A stretch of 64,000 bases of DNA from Flavobacteriales bacterium 33_180_T64 (lineage in GTDB: Bacteria > Bacteroidota > Bacteroidia > Flavobacteriales > Flavobacteriaceae), in the NCBI GenBank assembly GCA_002162685.1, contig MAAQ01000014.1, positions 310,001 to 374,000 of the forward strand. The letters are read 5' to 3'. Position 1 is the first letter of the stretch, and each line of letters begins with the position of its first letter. Below are positions 1 through 8,506 of this stretch, in pieces. The notes beneath the pieces are model-generated. The model was not told the DNA's origin and did no database searches. It saw only the letters and a list, made by a program, of their open reading frames with translations. Made by a program: the position numbers and the translations under genes.

Positions 1-141
1 TAAATTAATATGACCTGTAAGTGTAATGAAGAGTTTTAGAGCTTGTTTTTATGCGTCATTAACGATTAAAGGGTAGGTAGGTAAAAAGTACCAAGCTAAT
101 TATGCTATAGCAGCATGGCCAATCGATAAAAATCTAGCATA

Positions 142-528
142 TTATTTAATCTTTTTTGCTGTTCCTTTTTCTACGCGCTTTTTTTTATAGGCATCTTTAA
201 CGGCTAATTGGTATTCAAAAGTATAAGAGTCATCACTTGTAGTAAGGATCTTCATGTGTATTGCTTTTTCCTCATTTTTACGCTTTGGGTTGATTTTCTT
301 CTGAATAAACTCACAATCGTTTATCCATCTAATTGTTGCAGAATCTATTTTGTTCTCATAGTAGTCTATGTTTAAATCATTCGTGCGTACAAATGTTCCA
401 GTTTTCTCTATCCCATCAATAGTATATGTGAATTCAAATGTTCCAGTTTTAAAATCAGAACAGTTTCGTTCAGCTTGATAGCAGTTTATGAAAAGTAGAG
501 GTGAAAGCAAAAGGAAAGCTTTTCGCAT
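142..528 (-). CDS. Small predicted lipoprotein of unknown function
   Basis: The protein has about 128 residues. It starts with a short signal peptide ending in LLFINC, so it is probably lipidated at Cys16. The mature part is polar and contains CSDFKTGTF and a C-terminal half rich in Lys. I chose the ATG at 528 because the only upstream alternative is a TTG at 546 that adds six residues before the signal peptide. From memory, short flavobacterial proteins of this kind are sometimes labelled DNA topoisomerase IV. Nothing seen here resembles a topoisomerase, so that label should not be copied. The function is unknown. Confidence 0.75.
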   Translation of the reverse strand: MRKAFLLLSPLLFINCYQAERNCSDFKTGTFEFTYTIDGIEKTGTFVRTNDLNIDYYENKIDSATIRWINDCEFIQKKINPKRKNEEKAIHMKILTTSDDSYTFEYQLAVKDAYKKKRVEKGTAKKIK

Positions 529-601
529 AGTATAAGTTTTATGCAAAATTACAAAACCGTATGCGATTTATCGGAATCGGTATTTTAAAAATTGCAGAAA
601 A

Positions 602-988
602 CTATGAATGCTCAAAATTTTTGAAAGTACCATCTGTGTAAAAAATTACAATCCGTTCAATTGTTTTGTCTTCAGATTTGGCAGCTTGGGAAATTTGAGG
701 TGTTTTTGAAATAAGGTGTTTTTTTTCTTTGGAAATTTCTTCTTTGCGTGTCTCTTTTTTTTCAGCAGGGAAATTCCCTTTACCTTTCATTAGCCAATAT
801 AATTCGACTTCAGGAAAGGAGGAAAGCACTTTTAATACAAAGTCTAAACTTGGCTTATTTCGACCAGATAAAATATGCGAAATGCTAGAGCGTTGCACTC
901 CAATTTTTTCAGCAAAAGAAGATGCAGATTCTCCGTAAAAATCGATGACTTTTTGAAGCCGTTTTGTGAATTCTTCGTTGTTTATCAT
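602..988 (-). CDS. XRE-family helix-turn-helix transcriptional regulator
   Basis: The protein has 128 residues with one Cro/C1-type HTH at about residues 8-65. The core reads SSFAEKIGVQRSSISHILSG, a recognisable HTH with the GV(Q)RSSISHILSGRNKPS signature, and is followed by an ELYWLMKGKG segment typical of this subfamily. The C-terminal half is Lys/Glu-rich and probably disordered. The gene is divergent from the M14 peptidase gene across 305 bp. A perfect 16-bp palindrome sits 22-37 bp before its start and overlaps a possible -7 box, so autoregulation is likely. The target genes are unknown. Confidence 0.85.
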   Translation of the reverse strand: MINNEEFTKRLQKVIDFYGESASSFAEKIGVQRSSISHILSGRNKPSLDFVLKVLSSFPEVELYWLMKGKGNFPAEKKETRKEEISKEKKHLISKTPQISQAAKSEDKTIERIVIFYTDGTFKNFEHS

Positions 989-1009
989 TGTAAACCTTGA
1001 AAGGTTAGT

Positions 1010-1025
1010 TTTGTAACGTTACAAA
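1010..1025. promoter_or_regulatory. Perfect 16-bp palindrome TTTGTAACGTTACAAA, candidate operator
   Basis: The palindrome is exact over 16 bp and lies just upstream of the XRE regulator gene. On the minus strand it overlaps TACATTTG (1022-1029), a good match to the Bacteroidota -7 box, so a bound dimer would block that promoter. A GTAAAC hexamer lies on each side, at 990-995 and 1027-1032. An operator bound by the adjacent regulator is an inference. Confidence 0.5.
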
Positions 1026-1240
1026 TGTAAACATATTGCTGTAGTTATACTAGGATAAGCTCTAAATTAAATTATCATACGAAACAATAACTTCATGTCA
1101 CTATGTTTAAAAGGTTGATTAATAGAGTGATATATGCTGATTTTTATTTTTATGATATAATCTTGATTATCAGAATGCATTAGGCTTCTATCTTGTATAC
1201 ATTAGTAACTAATTTTGAATGAAAATTGAAATTCAAGGTG

Positions 1241-1274
1241 TTTACAATTGTAAATTATCAAATGTTTACCTTTG
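1241..1274 (+). promoter_or_regulatory. Promoter of the M14 peptidase gene with a 14-bp palindrome
   Basis: TACCTTTG at 1267-1274 is a perfect Bacteroidota -7 box, 19 bp before the ATG. The -33 region is weak (ATTG at 1247-1250). A perfect palindrome TTTACAATTGTAAA occupies 1241-1254, and GTTTAC occurs at 1240-1245 and again at 1264-1269. The rest of the 989-1293 gap holds no gene that I can support. Confidence 0.5.
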
Positions 1275-1293
1275 TGTATATTAATTAAAATGC

Positions 1294-2418
1294 ATGCGTC
1301 TAGAAACTCTAAAATCGTTATTTAAAACCTATAAAGAAACATTGCTTTTTGGTAGGTATATTCATCATGAGTCTGTTGCTCCTATTCTTGAAAAATTGGA
1401 TAAAAAAATTGATATCTTGGAGGTTGGGAAATCTGTAAATGGTATTCCGATTTATACGTTGACTTTTGGTTGTGGTGAGAAAAAAATACTCATGTGGTCA
1501 CAGATGCATGGAAATGAAAGTACAACTACAAAGGCGGTTTTTGATTTACTTAATTGTGTTTCTGATGAGAATTTTAGTGCTATATTAAATACATGTACTA
1601 TTAAGATTATACCAATATTAAGTCCGGATGGAGCAAAAGCATATACGCGGTTAAATGCAAATGGGGTTGATTTAAATAGAGATGCTCAGAATTTATCACA
1701 GCCTGAAAGTAAGGTGTTGCGATCTGTATTTGATGATTTTAAGCCGCATTTTTGTTTTAACCTGCATGGGCAACGCACTATATTTAGTGCCGGTAATACT
1801 TGTAACCCTGCTACGGTCTCATTTTTAGCGCCAGCCCAAGAAGAAGAGCGATTAGTTACTAGTACTAGGAAAATCGCAATGGAGGTTATTTCTATGATGA
1901 ATAATAATCTCCAAAAACAAATAGTGAATCAAGTTGGTGTTTATGATGATGGATTTAATATTAATTGTGTTGGAGATACATTTCAAGCTCTAAATGTGCC
2001 AACAATTTTATTTGAAGCTGGGCACTATGCTGGTGACTATATGAGGGAACAAACACGTGAGTTTATTTTTCAATCGTTACTAGTGTCTTTGAGTTATATA
2101 TCAGAAAATCAGGTTAATGGTGACTATTGTCAATTGTATTTTGATATTCCGAAAAATAGAAAACGTTTCTATGATATTATTGTGAAAAATACTAGCGATT
2201 TGGATGTGGCGATACAGTATCAAGAGGAATTAATTGATAATTCGTTGGTGTTTGTTCCTAAAGTCGAAAAAATCTCAGATTTGAGGCATTATTGTGCTCA
2301 TAATGAGATTGATGCTAGAGGGAGTCAGGTGTTCGAGGGTGGTGATTTAGCTGTAGTAGAAGGTAGCGAAATCGATTTCGTTGTTGTGGGTAATGAAAAA
2401 TTCTTACTAAAACTGTAA
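1294..2418 (+). CDS. M14-family zinc carboxypeptidase
   Basis: The protein has 374 residues and lacks a clear signal peptide, so it is probably cytoplasmic. The zinc site is visible as H72-x-x-E75 in MHGNES and H158 in FNLHGQ. The catalytic glutamate is probably E241 in LFEAGHY. NPATVSF and the downstream FNINCVGDTF segment also fit M14 enzymes of the succinylglutamate desuccinylase or gamma-glutamyl/murein peptide carboxypeptidase type. The last 90 residues form an extra domain of unknown role. It is expected to remove a C-terminal residue from a peptide, but the substrate is not evident. It is divergent from an XRE regulator and followed by an Lrp gene. Confidence 0.88.
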   Translation: MRLETLKSLFKTYKETLLFGRYIHHESVAPILEKLDKKIDILEVGKSVNGIPIYTLTFGCGEKKILMWSQMHGNESTTTKAVFDLLNCVSDENFSAILNTCTIKIIPILSPDGAKAYTRLNANGVDLNRDAQNLSQPESKVLRSVFDDFKPHFCFNLHGQRTIFSAGNTCNPATVSFLAPAQEEERLVTSTRKIAMEVISMMNNNLQKQIVNQVGVYDDGFNINCVGDTFQALNVPTILFEAGHYAGDYMREQTREFIFQSLLVSLSYISENQVNGDYCQLYFDIPKNRKRFYDIIVKNTSDLDVAIQYQEELIDNSLVFVPKVEKISDLRHYCAHNEIDARGSQVFEGGDLAVVEGSEIDFVVVGNEKFLLKL

Positions 2419-2459
2419 AAAAGTCACTTTTTAATGCGATATCTTTAAAGGTTTTGCGT

Positions 2460-2467
2460 TATTTTTG
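2460..2467 (+). promoter_or_regulatory. Probable -7 box of the Lrp gene
   Basis: TATTTTTG matches TAnnTTTG and lies 26 bp before the ATG at 2493. No convincing -33 TTTG is seen at the usual distance, so support rests on the -7 box and its position between two genes. Confidence 0.4.
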
Positions 2468-2492
2468 TATAAAATTTATGTAAAGTTACAAA

Positions 2493-2972
2493 ATGGCAAA
2501 ATTTAAATTAGACGAAATCGATCATCAGATTTTAGATATGTTGATTGATAATACGAGAATTCCTTTCACAGATATAGCAAAAAGACTAGTTATTTCTGCT
2601 GGAACAGTACATGTAAGAGTAAAGAAAATGGAGGAGGCTGGAATTATTCGTGGCTCATCTTTAACATTAGATTATCAAAAGCTTGGATATTCGTTTATAG
2701 CTTATGTTGGTGTCTTTTTAAATAATACGTCTCAAACTAAGTTTGTGTTAGAGCGCATTAATCAGATTCCTTATGTAACCGTTGCTCATATTACAACAGG
2801 TAAATTTAATATTTTCTGTAAAGTAAGAGCTAAAAACACGTCTCATGCTAAAGATATTATTTTTATGTTAGATGATATTGAGGGTATTTATAGGACAGAG
2901 ACTATGATTAGTCTTGAGGAGAGTATAAATGATAAAAAGCGTTTGATGCATACTATTTTCAATGAATTATAG
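2493..2972 (+). CDS. Lrp/AsnC-family transcriptional regulator
   Basis: The protein has 159 residues with the standard two-domain build. An N-terminal winged HTH covers about residues 5-60 (DHQILDMLIDNTRIPFTDIA, then VISAGTVHVRVKKMEEAGII). A C-terminal RAM/ACT-like ligand-binding and oligomerisation domain covers about residues 70-155, with the usual VLERINQIPYV and TTGKFN segments. Its length is normal for the family. Lrp-type proteins sense amino acids and bind DNA as multimers; the effector here is unknown. A strong terminator follows the gene. Confidence 0.93.
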   Translation: MAKFKLDEIDHQILDMLIDNTRIPFTDIAKRLVISAGTVHVRVKKMEEAGIIRGSSLTLDYQKLGYSFIAYVGVFLNNTSQTKFVLERINQIPYVTVAHITTGKFNIFCKVRAKNTSHAKDIIFMLDDIEGIYRTETMISLEESINDKKRLMHTIFNEL

Positions 2973-2997
2973 TAGTTTGGAAATCATAAAAAAACAG

Positions 2998-3030
2998 CCC
3001 TTTGTCGATACGTTTGACAAAGGGTTTTTT
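2998..3030 (+). terminator. Rho-independent terminator after the Lrp gene
   Basis: The 9-bp stem CCCTTTGTC (2998-3006) pairs with GACAAAGGG (3016-3024) around a 9-nt loop and is followed by six T residues. It lies 25 bp past the Lrp stop codon and separates Lrp from the DinB-like gene. Confidence 0.88.
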
Positions 3031-3060
3031 GTTATTTTTGAATAAAACACATATGTAATT

Positions 3061-3576
3061 ATGACTAAAGAAGATTTACGGAAAGAGGAGTATAACCCAT
3101 ATTATCAGACTTATATTGAAAAAGTTGGTTCTGTGACATTACTAAATGGTCTGAAAGATAATGGAGATAAAACCATTGCTTTTTTAGAGTCCATTTCTGA
3201 GGATAAATTAGAATATAGGTATGAGGAAGGTAAATGGACAATTAAGGAAGTTATTCAGCATTTAATCGATACAGAGCGCGTGTTTGCTTATAGAGCGTTG
3301 TGTATTGCTAGAAAAGATAAAGCCTTGTTTCCTGGATTTAGTCAAAATGAGTATGCGATGCATTCTGGGGCAAACAATCGATCTATATATAGTTTGATGA
3401 ATGAATATAAAGCGGTGAGGTTGGCTAGTATTATTTTGTTTGACAGCTTTTCTGAAGATATGTTGTTGCAAATTGGTATTGCGAGTAATAGTAATCTTTC
3501 ATCAAGAGCTATTGCCTTTATTATAGTTGGTCACGAGAATCATCATTGTGAGATTATTAAGGAACGTTATTTGTAG
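3061..3576 (+). CDS. DinB-family protein (putative metal-dependent hydrolase fold)
   Basis: The protein has 171 residues and is predicted to form the DinB/YfiT four-helix bundle. The three metal-binding histidines expected for the fold are visible: one in the WTIKEVIQHLID segment at about residue 67, and two in GHENHHCEII near the C-terminus. Proteins of this family include thiol transferases (BshC-neighbour BstA-like) and many uncharacterised members. The exact reaction cannot be read from the sequence. The gene stands alone between two strong terminators. Confidence 0.88.
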   Translation: MTKEDLRKEEYNPYYQTYIEKVGSVTLLNGLKDNGDKTIAFLESISEDKLEYRYEEGKWTIKEVIQHLIDTERVFAYRALCIARKDKALFPGFSQNEYAMHSGANNRSIYSLMNEYKAVRLASIILFDSFSEDMLLQIGIASNSNLSSRAIAFIIVGHENHHCEIIKERYL

Positions 3577-3601
3577 ATGTTTGTAGGTAAACAGTAAAAA
3601 A

Positions 3602-3629
3602 AAAAGCGTTTTCATCTGAAAACGCTTTT
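3602..3629. terminator. Bidirectional terminator between convergent genes
   Basis: The 13-bp arms at 3602-3614 and 3617-3629 pair around AAAAGCGTTTTC/GAAAACGCTTTT. On the plus strand the stem runs into a T/C tract. On the minus strand it is followed by ten T residues. It therefore serves both the DinB-like gene (plus) and the beta-barrel gene (minus). Confidence 0.88.
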
Positions 3630-3648
3630 CTTCTTCTTCTTCTTCTTC
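3628..3648. repeat. (TTC)7 microsatellite
   Basis: Seven perfect TTC units directly follow the bidirectional terminator, 14 bp from the stop codon of the minus-strand beta-barrel gene. It is non-coding, so length changes by slippage should be tolerated. Confidence 0.9.
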
Positions 3649-3661
3649 TTTCTCTTAATTT

Positions 3662-4144
3662 TTAGAATCGATATCTAATCCCAAGAGCGATATCAAAGTC
3701 TAAATCATCTCTATAGTCGCCAAACCCAAGCTCAGGTCTAGCATCTAGTGATAATTGTAGTGGAATATCAAAGTTATATTCAATACCTATATTCCCTGCA
3801 GCAAAAATAAAAGTTTCGCTATCATCAACGCCTTGAGGGGTGTTGTCTAGGTTTATTGACCCTATTCCGCCACCGACACCTGCATACCAGTTAAAATCTC
3901 CATCAAGAGCCCATACCCATTGGTATACTCCTGCTAGTTTAAATCCGTCATAATTGTTTCCGCTTGTGATACCGAGATCAAGTTCAAGTCTATTGTTTTC
4001 TCCTAGTGCACGTTGATAGGAGATTTGTGCTCCAAAACCATCACTGTCTCCTAATCTAAGGCCAATAGCATTGTCTGAAATGTCTTGAGCATTTACTGTG
4101 GTAAAGCCAATAATAGCAATTGCTGCTAAAAATAATTTTTTCAT
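3662..4144 (-). CDS. Small outer-membrane beta-barrel protein
   Basis: The protein has 160 residues. A cleavable signal peptide ends at TTVNAQ (about residue 20). Alternating hydrophobic strands then follow (ISYQRALG, RLELDLGIT, FKLAGVYQWVWAL, IGIEYNFDIPLQLSLDARPELGFG), and the protein ends in IALGIRYRF with a C-terminal Phe. These features fit an eight-stranded OmpA/OmpW-sized barrel of Bacteroidota. The function is unknown. A -7 box lies about 84 bp upstream and the gene is divergent from the flavo-iron-sulfur oxidase. Confidence 0.8.
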   Translation of the reverse strand: MKKLFLAAIAIIGFTTVNAQDISDNAIGLRLGDSDGFGAQISYQRALGENNRLELDLGITSGNNYDGFKLAGVYQWVWALDGDFNWYAGVGGGIGSINLDNTPQGVDDSETFIFAAGNIGIEYNFDIPLQLSLDARPELGFGDYRDDLDFDIALGIRYRF

Positions 4145-4227
4145 AAAATATAAGTTTTTATTGTATTAATTAATTGTAAAATACACACCTTAAAAAGGTT
4201 GAATATTTCTATTTCGGATTAACTTTA

Positions 4228-4235
4228 CAAAAATA
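4228..4235 (-). promoter_or_regulatory. Probable -7 box for the beta-barrel gene
   Basis: Read on the minus strand this is TATTTTTG, a match to TAnnTTTG, and it predicts a leader of about 80 nt. No clear -33 box was found. Confidence 0.35.
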
Positions 4236-4295
4236 ACGCCAAAAAAGGAGTTTTATTAAATTTCTTTTTAGCTTTATGTATACTTCAGCATATAT

Positions 4296-7217
4296 ATGAT
4301 TAACGAATCTCAATTACATGTATTATCTGCTCAACTAGAGGGCGAGTTGTATTATGATGAGTTGATGAGGGTTTTGTATGCAACAGATGCTTCAGTGTAC
4401 AGGATGCTGCCTTTAGCAGTAGTCTTGCCTAGAACTAAAGATGATATAAAGCGACTTATTCAATTTGCAAGAGTATATAATACTTCATTAATACCTAGAG
4501 CAGCAGGGACATCACTAGCAGGTCAGTGTGTGGGAAAGGGTATTGTGGTTGATATTTCAAAATATTTTAATAAAATTCTAGATGTAAACGAAAAAGAGCA
4601 AACGGTTACTTTGCAACCGGGTGTTGTTAGGGATGAGCTCAATAATTATTTAAAGCCTTTTGGGTTGTTTTTTGGACCAAATACATCCACTTCAAATCGT
4701 TGTATGATTGGAGGTATGGTGGGGAATAATTCTTCTGGCACAACGTCTATTCAGTATGGAGTTACTCGTGATAAAGTTTTAGGATTACAGGCTATTTTGA
4801 GTGATGGAAGTGAGGTTGTTTTTTCAAGTGTATCTCTGGAGGAGTTTGAGGGAAAAACAAAGCTAGATACCTTAGAGGGGCGAATTTATAAAACTATATT
4901 TTCTGAATTATCTTCTATTGAAGCACAGCAAAACATAAAGGCTCAATATCCTAAACCTGAAATTCATAGAAGAAATACGGGTTATGCAATTGATGAATTG
5001 CTTAAAAATGAAGTGTTTTCTAAGTCGTCCGATGCTTTTAATATGTGTAGCCTTCTTTCGGGTAGTGAAGGAACTTTGGCTTTTACAACTCAAATAACTC
5101 TGAAATTAGATAAGCTTCCACCGCCAGAAAACGTAATGATTGCTGCGCATTTTGAATCTATTCAAGATTGTTTAGATGCGGTTACTGTGGTTATGCAGCA
5201 CGATTTATATACTTGTGAGATGATTGATAAAACCATTTTGGATCTCACAAAGCATAATAAAACACAGCAAGTCAACAGGCAGTTTATTGAAGGAGATCCA
5301 GCGGCAATATTGCTTTGTGAAATAAGAGCAAATAATGTTGAGTGTTTAGATCTCATGGTTGAGTCTCTTGTTTCGGATTTAGAAAGGTCTGAGTTGAGTT
5401 ATGTGAACCCTATACTTAAATCAAAAAATATAGATAAGGCTAATGAGCTAAGAAAGGCAGGTTTAGGTTTGTTAGGAAATATGATTGGAGATGAAAAGAC
5501 GGTAGCTTGTATAGAAGATACAGCTGTTGCTTTGGCAGATTTATCTAGTTATGTTAAAGAGTTTTCTCTTTTAATGGAAGCTTATGATCAAAAGCCTGTG
5601 TATTATGCGCATGCAGGAGCTGGGGAGTTGCATTTGCGACCAATATTAAATCTTAAAAAGAAAGCGGATGTTGCATTGTTTAGGAAAATAACAACAGATG
5701 TAGCGCATTTGGTGAAACGGTATCAGGGCTCTATGAGTGGTGAGCATGGCGATGGTATTGTGCGTGCTGAGTTTATTCCAATGATGATTGGTGAAGAGAA
5801 TTTTACGATATTAAAACGAATTAAATCGGTTTTTGATCCTAATAATATTTTTAATCCAGGGAAAATTGTAGACGCATTTCCAATGGATAAATCCTTTAGG
5901 TATGAGTCTAATAGGCGTGAGGTTGAAATAGAAACTATATTAGATTTCTCAAGTGCATCAGGTGTGTTAAGGGAGGCTGAAAAATGTAATGGCTCAGGAG
6001 ATTGTAGAAAGTTGCCTGAATTTGGAGGAACAATGTGTCCGAGTTACCGCGCGACCCGAAATGAAAAAGATACAACAAGAGCGAGAGCAAATGCGCTTCG
6101 CGAATTTTTAACGCATTCTGAAAAAGCTAATAAGTTTGATCATGAGGAATTGAAGGTGGTTTTTGATTTGTGTTTAAGTTGTAAGGCTTGCTCTAGTGAG
6201 TGTCCTAGTAGTGTAGATGTGTCGAGTCTGAAAGCTGAATTTTTACATCAATATCAAAAAGCAAATGGTGTAAGTTGGCGCACAAAACTCTTTGCGTATA
6301 ATAATCGCTTAAATAGCTTTGGAAGTAAATTTCCGCGCTTGACAAATTTTATGTTTTCTAATAAGATTACGGCTTCTATTTTGAAAAAATCATTTAGAAT
6401 CGCAAAAGAAAGATCCATGCCTTTGATTTCAAGAAAAAGTTTAAATAAGGTAGTTCAAGAATTTGAAAACGAAATAAATAACAAAAATTATATTAAGAGT
6501 ATTTATTTTTTTAATGATGAGTTTACAAACCATCTAGATACTGATATTGGTGTTGATGCTATTCGACTTTTGAAAGCTTTAAATTATAAAGTTACTGTTG
6601 TAAAACACTTTGAATCTGGGCGCTCATTTCTTTCAAAAGGATTGCTTAAACAAGCCAAGAAATTTGCTAATAAAAATGTTTCAGTATTTAAAGATTTAGT
6701 TTCAGAAGACTCTCCTTTAATTGGTGTTGAACCTTCTGCTATTTTAAGTTTCAAAGATGAATATTTGAGACTAGTAGATGATAAAGCTTTAGCAAGAAAA
6801 GTTGCAAAGCATACGTTTTTAATCGAAGAATTTCTTCAACAAGAAATTGAGTTAGGACATATTAGGCCAGAACAGTTCACTTCAGATGAGCGTTTAATTA
6901 AATTTCATGGACATTGTCACCAAAAAGCTTTAGCAAACCAATCGTCTAGTTTTACAGTATTAAATTTGCCTAAAAACTATAAAGTTACAATTATACCAAG
7001 TGGTTGTTGCGGAATGGCTGGTAGTTTTGGGTATGAAAAAGAACATTATGAGATAAGTATGCAAATTGGAGAGCAGACGCTTTTTCCTGCTATTCGAAAT
7101 ACAGATCCTACTGTAGTTATTTCGGCTAATGGAACGAGTTGCAGACATCAAATTAAAGATGGAACTCAGCGTGAAGCATTACATCCAGTAACCATACTTC
7201 GGCAAGCCCTAATTTAA
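4296..7217 (+). CDS. FAD-binding and (Fe-S)-binding oxidoreductase, D-lactate/glycolate oxidase type
   Basis: The protein has 973 residues and joins three modules. A PCMH-type FAD domain covers about residues 35-250, with IPRAAGTSLAGQ and a Gly-rich GGMVGNNSSGT loop. An FAD-oxidase C-terminal cap covers about 270-530, with HAGAGELHLRP and SGEHGDG, the latter usually near the active site. An iron-sulfur/CCG region follows, with Cys clusters near 564-580 (CNGSGDC...GTMCP) and 625-636 (CLSCKACSSECP). Late CCG motifs lie at about 871 (HGHCHQ) and 903 (SGCCGMAGSFGYE). The order matches YdiJ/Dld-like quinone-linked dehydrogenases of 2-hydroxy acids. D-lactate, glycolate or 2-hydroxyglutarate are possible substrates; the sequence does not decide between them. 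Confidence 0.9.
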   Translation: MINESQLHVLSAQLEGELYYDELMRVLYATDASVYRMLPLAVVLPRTKDDIKRLIQFARVYNTSLIPRAAGTSLAGQCVGKGIVVDISKYFNKILDVNEKEQTVTLQPGVVRDELNNYLKPFGLFFGPNTSTSNRCMIGGMVGNNSSGTTSIQYGVTRDKVLGLQAILSDGSEVVFSSVSLEEFEGKTKLDTLEGRIYKTIFSELSSIEAQQNIKAQYPKPEIHRRNTGYAIDELLKNEVFSKSSDAFNMCSLLSGSEGTLAFTTQITLKLDKLPPPENVMIAAHFESIQDCLDAVTVVMQHDLYTCEMIDKTILDLTKHNKTQQVNRQFIEGDPAAILLCEIRANNVECLDLMVESLVSDLERSELSYVNPILKSKNIDKANELRKAGLGLLGNMIGDEKTVACIEDTAVALADLSSYVKEFSLLMEAYDQKPVYYAHAGAGELHLRPILNLKKKADVALFRKITTDVAHLVKRYQGSMSGEHGDGIVRAEFIPMMIGEENFTILKRIKSVFDPNNIFNPGKIVDAFPMDKSFRYESNRREVEIETILDFSSASGVLREAEKCNGSGDCRKLPEFGGTMCPSYRATRNEKDTTRARANALREFLTHSEKANKFDHEELKVVFDLCLSCKACSSECPSSVDVSSLKAEFLHQYQKANGVSWRTKLFAYNNRLNSFGSKFPRLTNFMFSNKITASILKKSFRIAKERSMPLISRKSLNKVVQEFENEINNKNYIKSIYFFNDEFTNHLDTDIGVDAIRLLKALNYKVTVVKHFESGRSFLSKGLLKQAKKFANKNVSVFKDLVSEDSPLIGVEPSAILSFKDEYLRLVDDKALARKVAKHTFLIEEFLQQEIELGHIRPEQFTSDERLIKFHGHCHQKALANQSSSFTVLNLPKNYKVTIIPSGCCGMAGSFGYEKEHYEISMQIGEQTLFPAIRNTDPTVVISANGTSCRHQIKDGTQREALHPVTILRQALI

Positions 7218-7409
7218 CTTTTTTGGATTAGCAATTTAAATGCAAAGAAACCGATACGTTTTTTAATTAAGGTGAAACCTATAATCAACAATAAATCAAT
7301 TAGTTGCTGGGTAGTGGCTGCGTTCTTTTTCTTTTCAAAGAGGAAGCTTTGTTGGTTTCTGTTTTTGTTTCTCTATTTTTAGAATTACATTAGCGTAAAA
7401 TCTTTGTTT

Positions 7410-8471
7410 ATGGCTGGGAATTCCTTTGGAAATATTTTTAAACTTACCACGTTTGGAGAATCTCATGGTGTTGCTATTGGAGGTATTATAGATGGTTGCC
7501 CTGCAGGATTAGAGTTAGATTTTGAAGCCATTCAAAACGAATTAAACCGACGTAAGCCAGGACAGTCTGAGATTGTCACACAACGTAAAGAACCAGATGC
7601 AGTAGAGTTCATGTCTGGAATTTTTGAAGGTCAAACCACAGGAACACCAATTGGGTTTGTAATTAAAAACACCAATCAAAAATCTAAAGATTATTCTCAT
7701 ATTAAAGATGTATATCGACCAAGTCATGCCGATTATACCTATGAAAAAAAATATGGTGTTCGTGATTATAGAGGAGGAGGTCGAAGTTCGGCAAGAGAAA
7801 CAGCATGTCGTGTAGTTGCTGGAGCTATTGCTAAACAATTATTGAATTCAATAAAAATTAATGCTTATACGTCTTCTGTTGGTGATTTGTTTTTAGAAAA
7901 ACCTTATCAAGATTTAGATTTTTCTAAGACGGAAAATAATGCTGTGCGTTGTCCTGATGAAGCTGTAGCAGAACAAATGATTGCTAAAATAAAAGCGATT
8001 AAAAAAGAAGGAGATACTATTGGAGGAACTATTACATGTGTGCTTCAGAATGTACCAGTTGGTTTAGGCGAGCCTGTTTTTGATAAACTTCATGCAGATC
8101 TTGGTAAAGCAATGTTATCTATAAACGCTGTAAAAGGGTTTGAATATGGAAGTGGGTTTTGTGGCGCAAAAATGAAAGGAAGTGAGCATAATGATTTGTT
8201 TAATGAAGATGGGACGACAAAAACAAATCTGTCTGGAGGTATTCAAGGCGGAATAAGTAATGGTATGGATATTTACTTTAGAGTTGCTTTTAAACCTGTA
8301 GCAACTATTATTCAAAAACAAGATACTTTAGATAGTTTAGGGAATATTGTAGAAATGCAAGGGAAAGGAAGACATGATCCTTGTGTTGTGCCACGTGCTA
8401 TTCCAATTGTCGAAGCTATGGCTGCTTTGGTACTAGCAGATTTCTATTTGCTAAATAAAATGTACAATTAA
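7410..8471 (+). CDS. aroC: Chorismate synthase
   Basis: The protein has 353 residues from the ATG at 7410. A TTG six bases earlier is unlikely because the family starts with M-A-G-N-S-F-G. It makes chorismate from 5-enolpyruvylshikimate 3-phosphate using reduced FMN, the last step of the shikimate pathway. Signature stretches are LTTFGESHG near the N-terminus, [21 protein letters not shown], and the C-terminal [18 protein letters not shown]. The length is normal. No other aro gene lies nearby. It is followed 35 bp later by a carboxylate transporter. Confidence 0.97.
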   Translation: MAGNSFGNIFKLTTFGESHGVAIGGIIDGCPAGLELDFEAIQNELNRRKPGQSEIVTQRKEPDAVEFMSGIFEGQTTGTPIGFVIKNTNQKSKDYSHIKDVYRPSHADYTYEKKYGVRDYRGGGRSSARETACRVVAGAIAKQLLNSIKINAYTSSVGDLFLEKPYQDLDFSKTENNAVRCPDEAVAEQMIAKIKAIKKEGDTIGGTITCVLQNVPVGLGEPVFDKLHADLGKAMLSINAVKGFEYGSGFCGAKMKGSEHNDLFNEDGTTKTNLSGGIQGGISNGMDIYFRVAFKPVATIIQKQDTLDSLGNIVEMQGKGRHDPCVVPRAIPIVEAMAALVLADFYLLNKMYN

Positions 8472-8506
8472 GAATATATTATAGAGTTTAAAAGAGTAAA
8501 GAATAT

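Noticed and set aside
142-528. DNA topoisomerase IV label for the small lipoprotein
   Set aside because: No gyrase or topoisomerase motif is present; the protein is a lipoprotein of about 128 residues.
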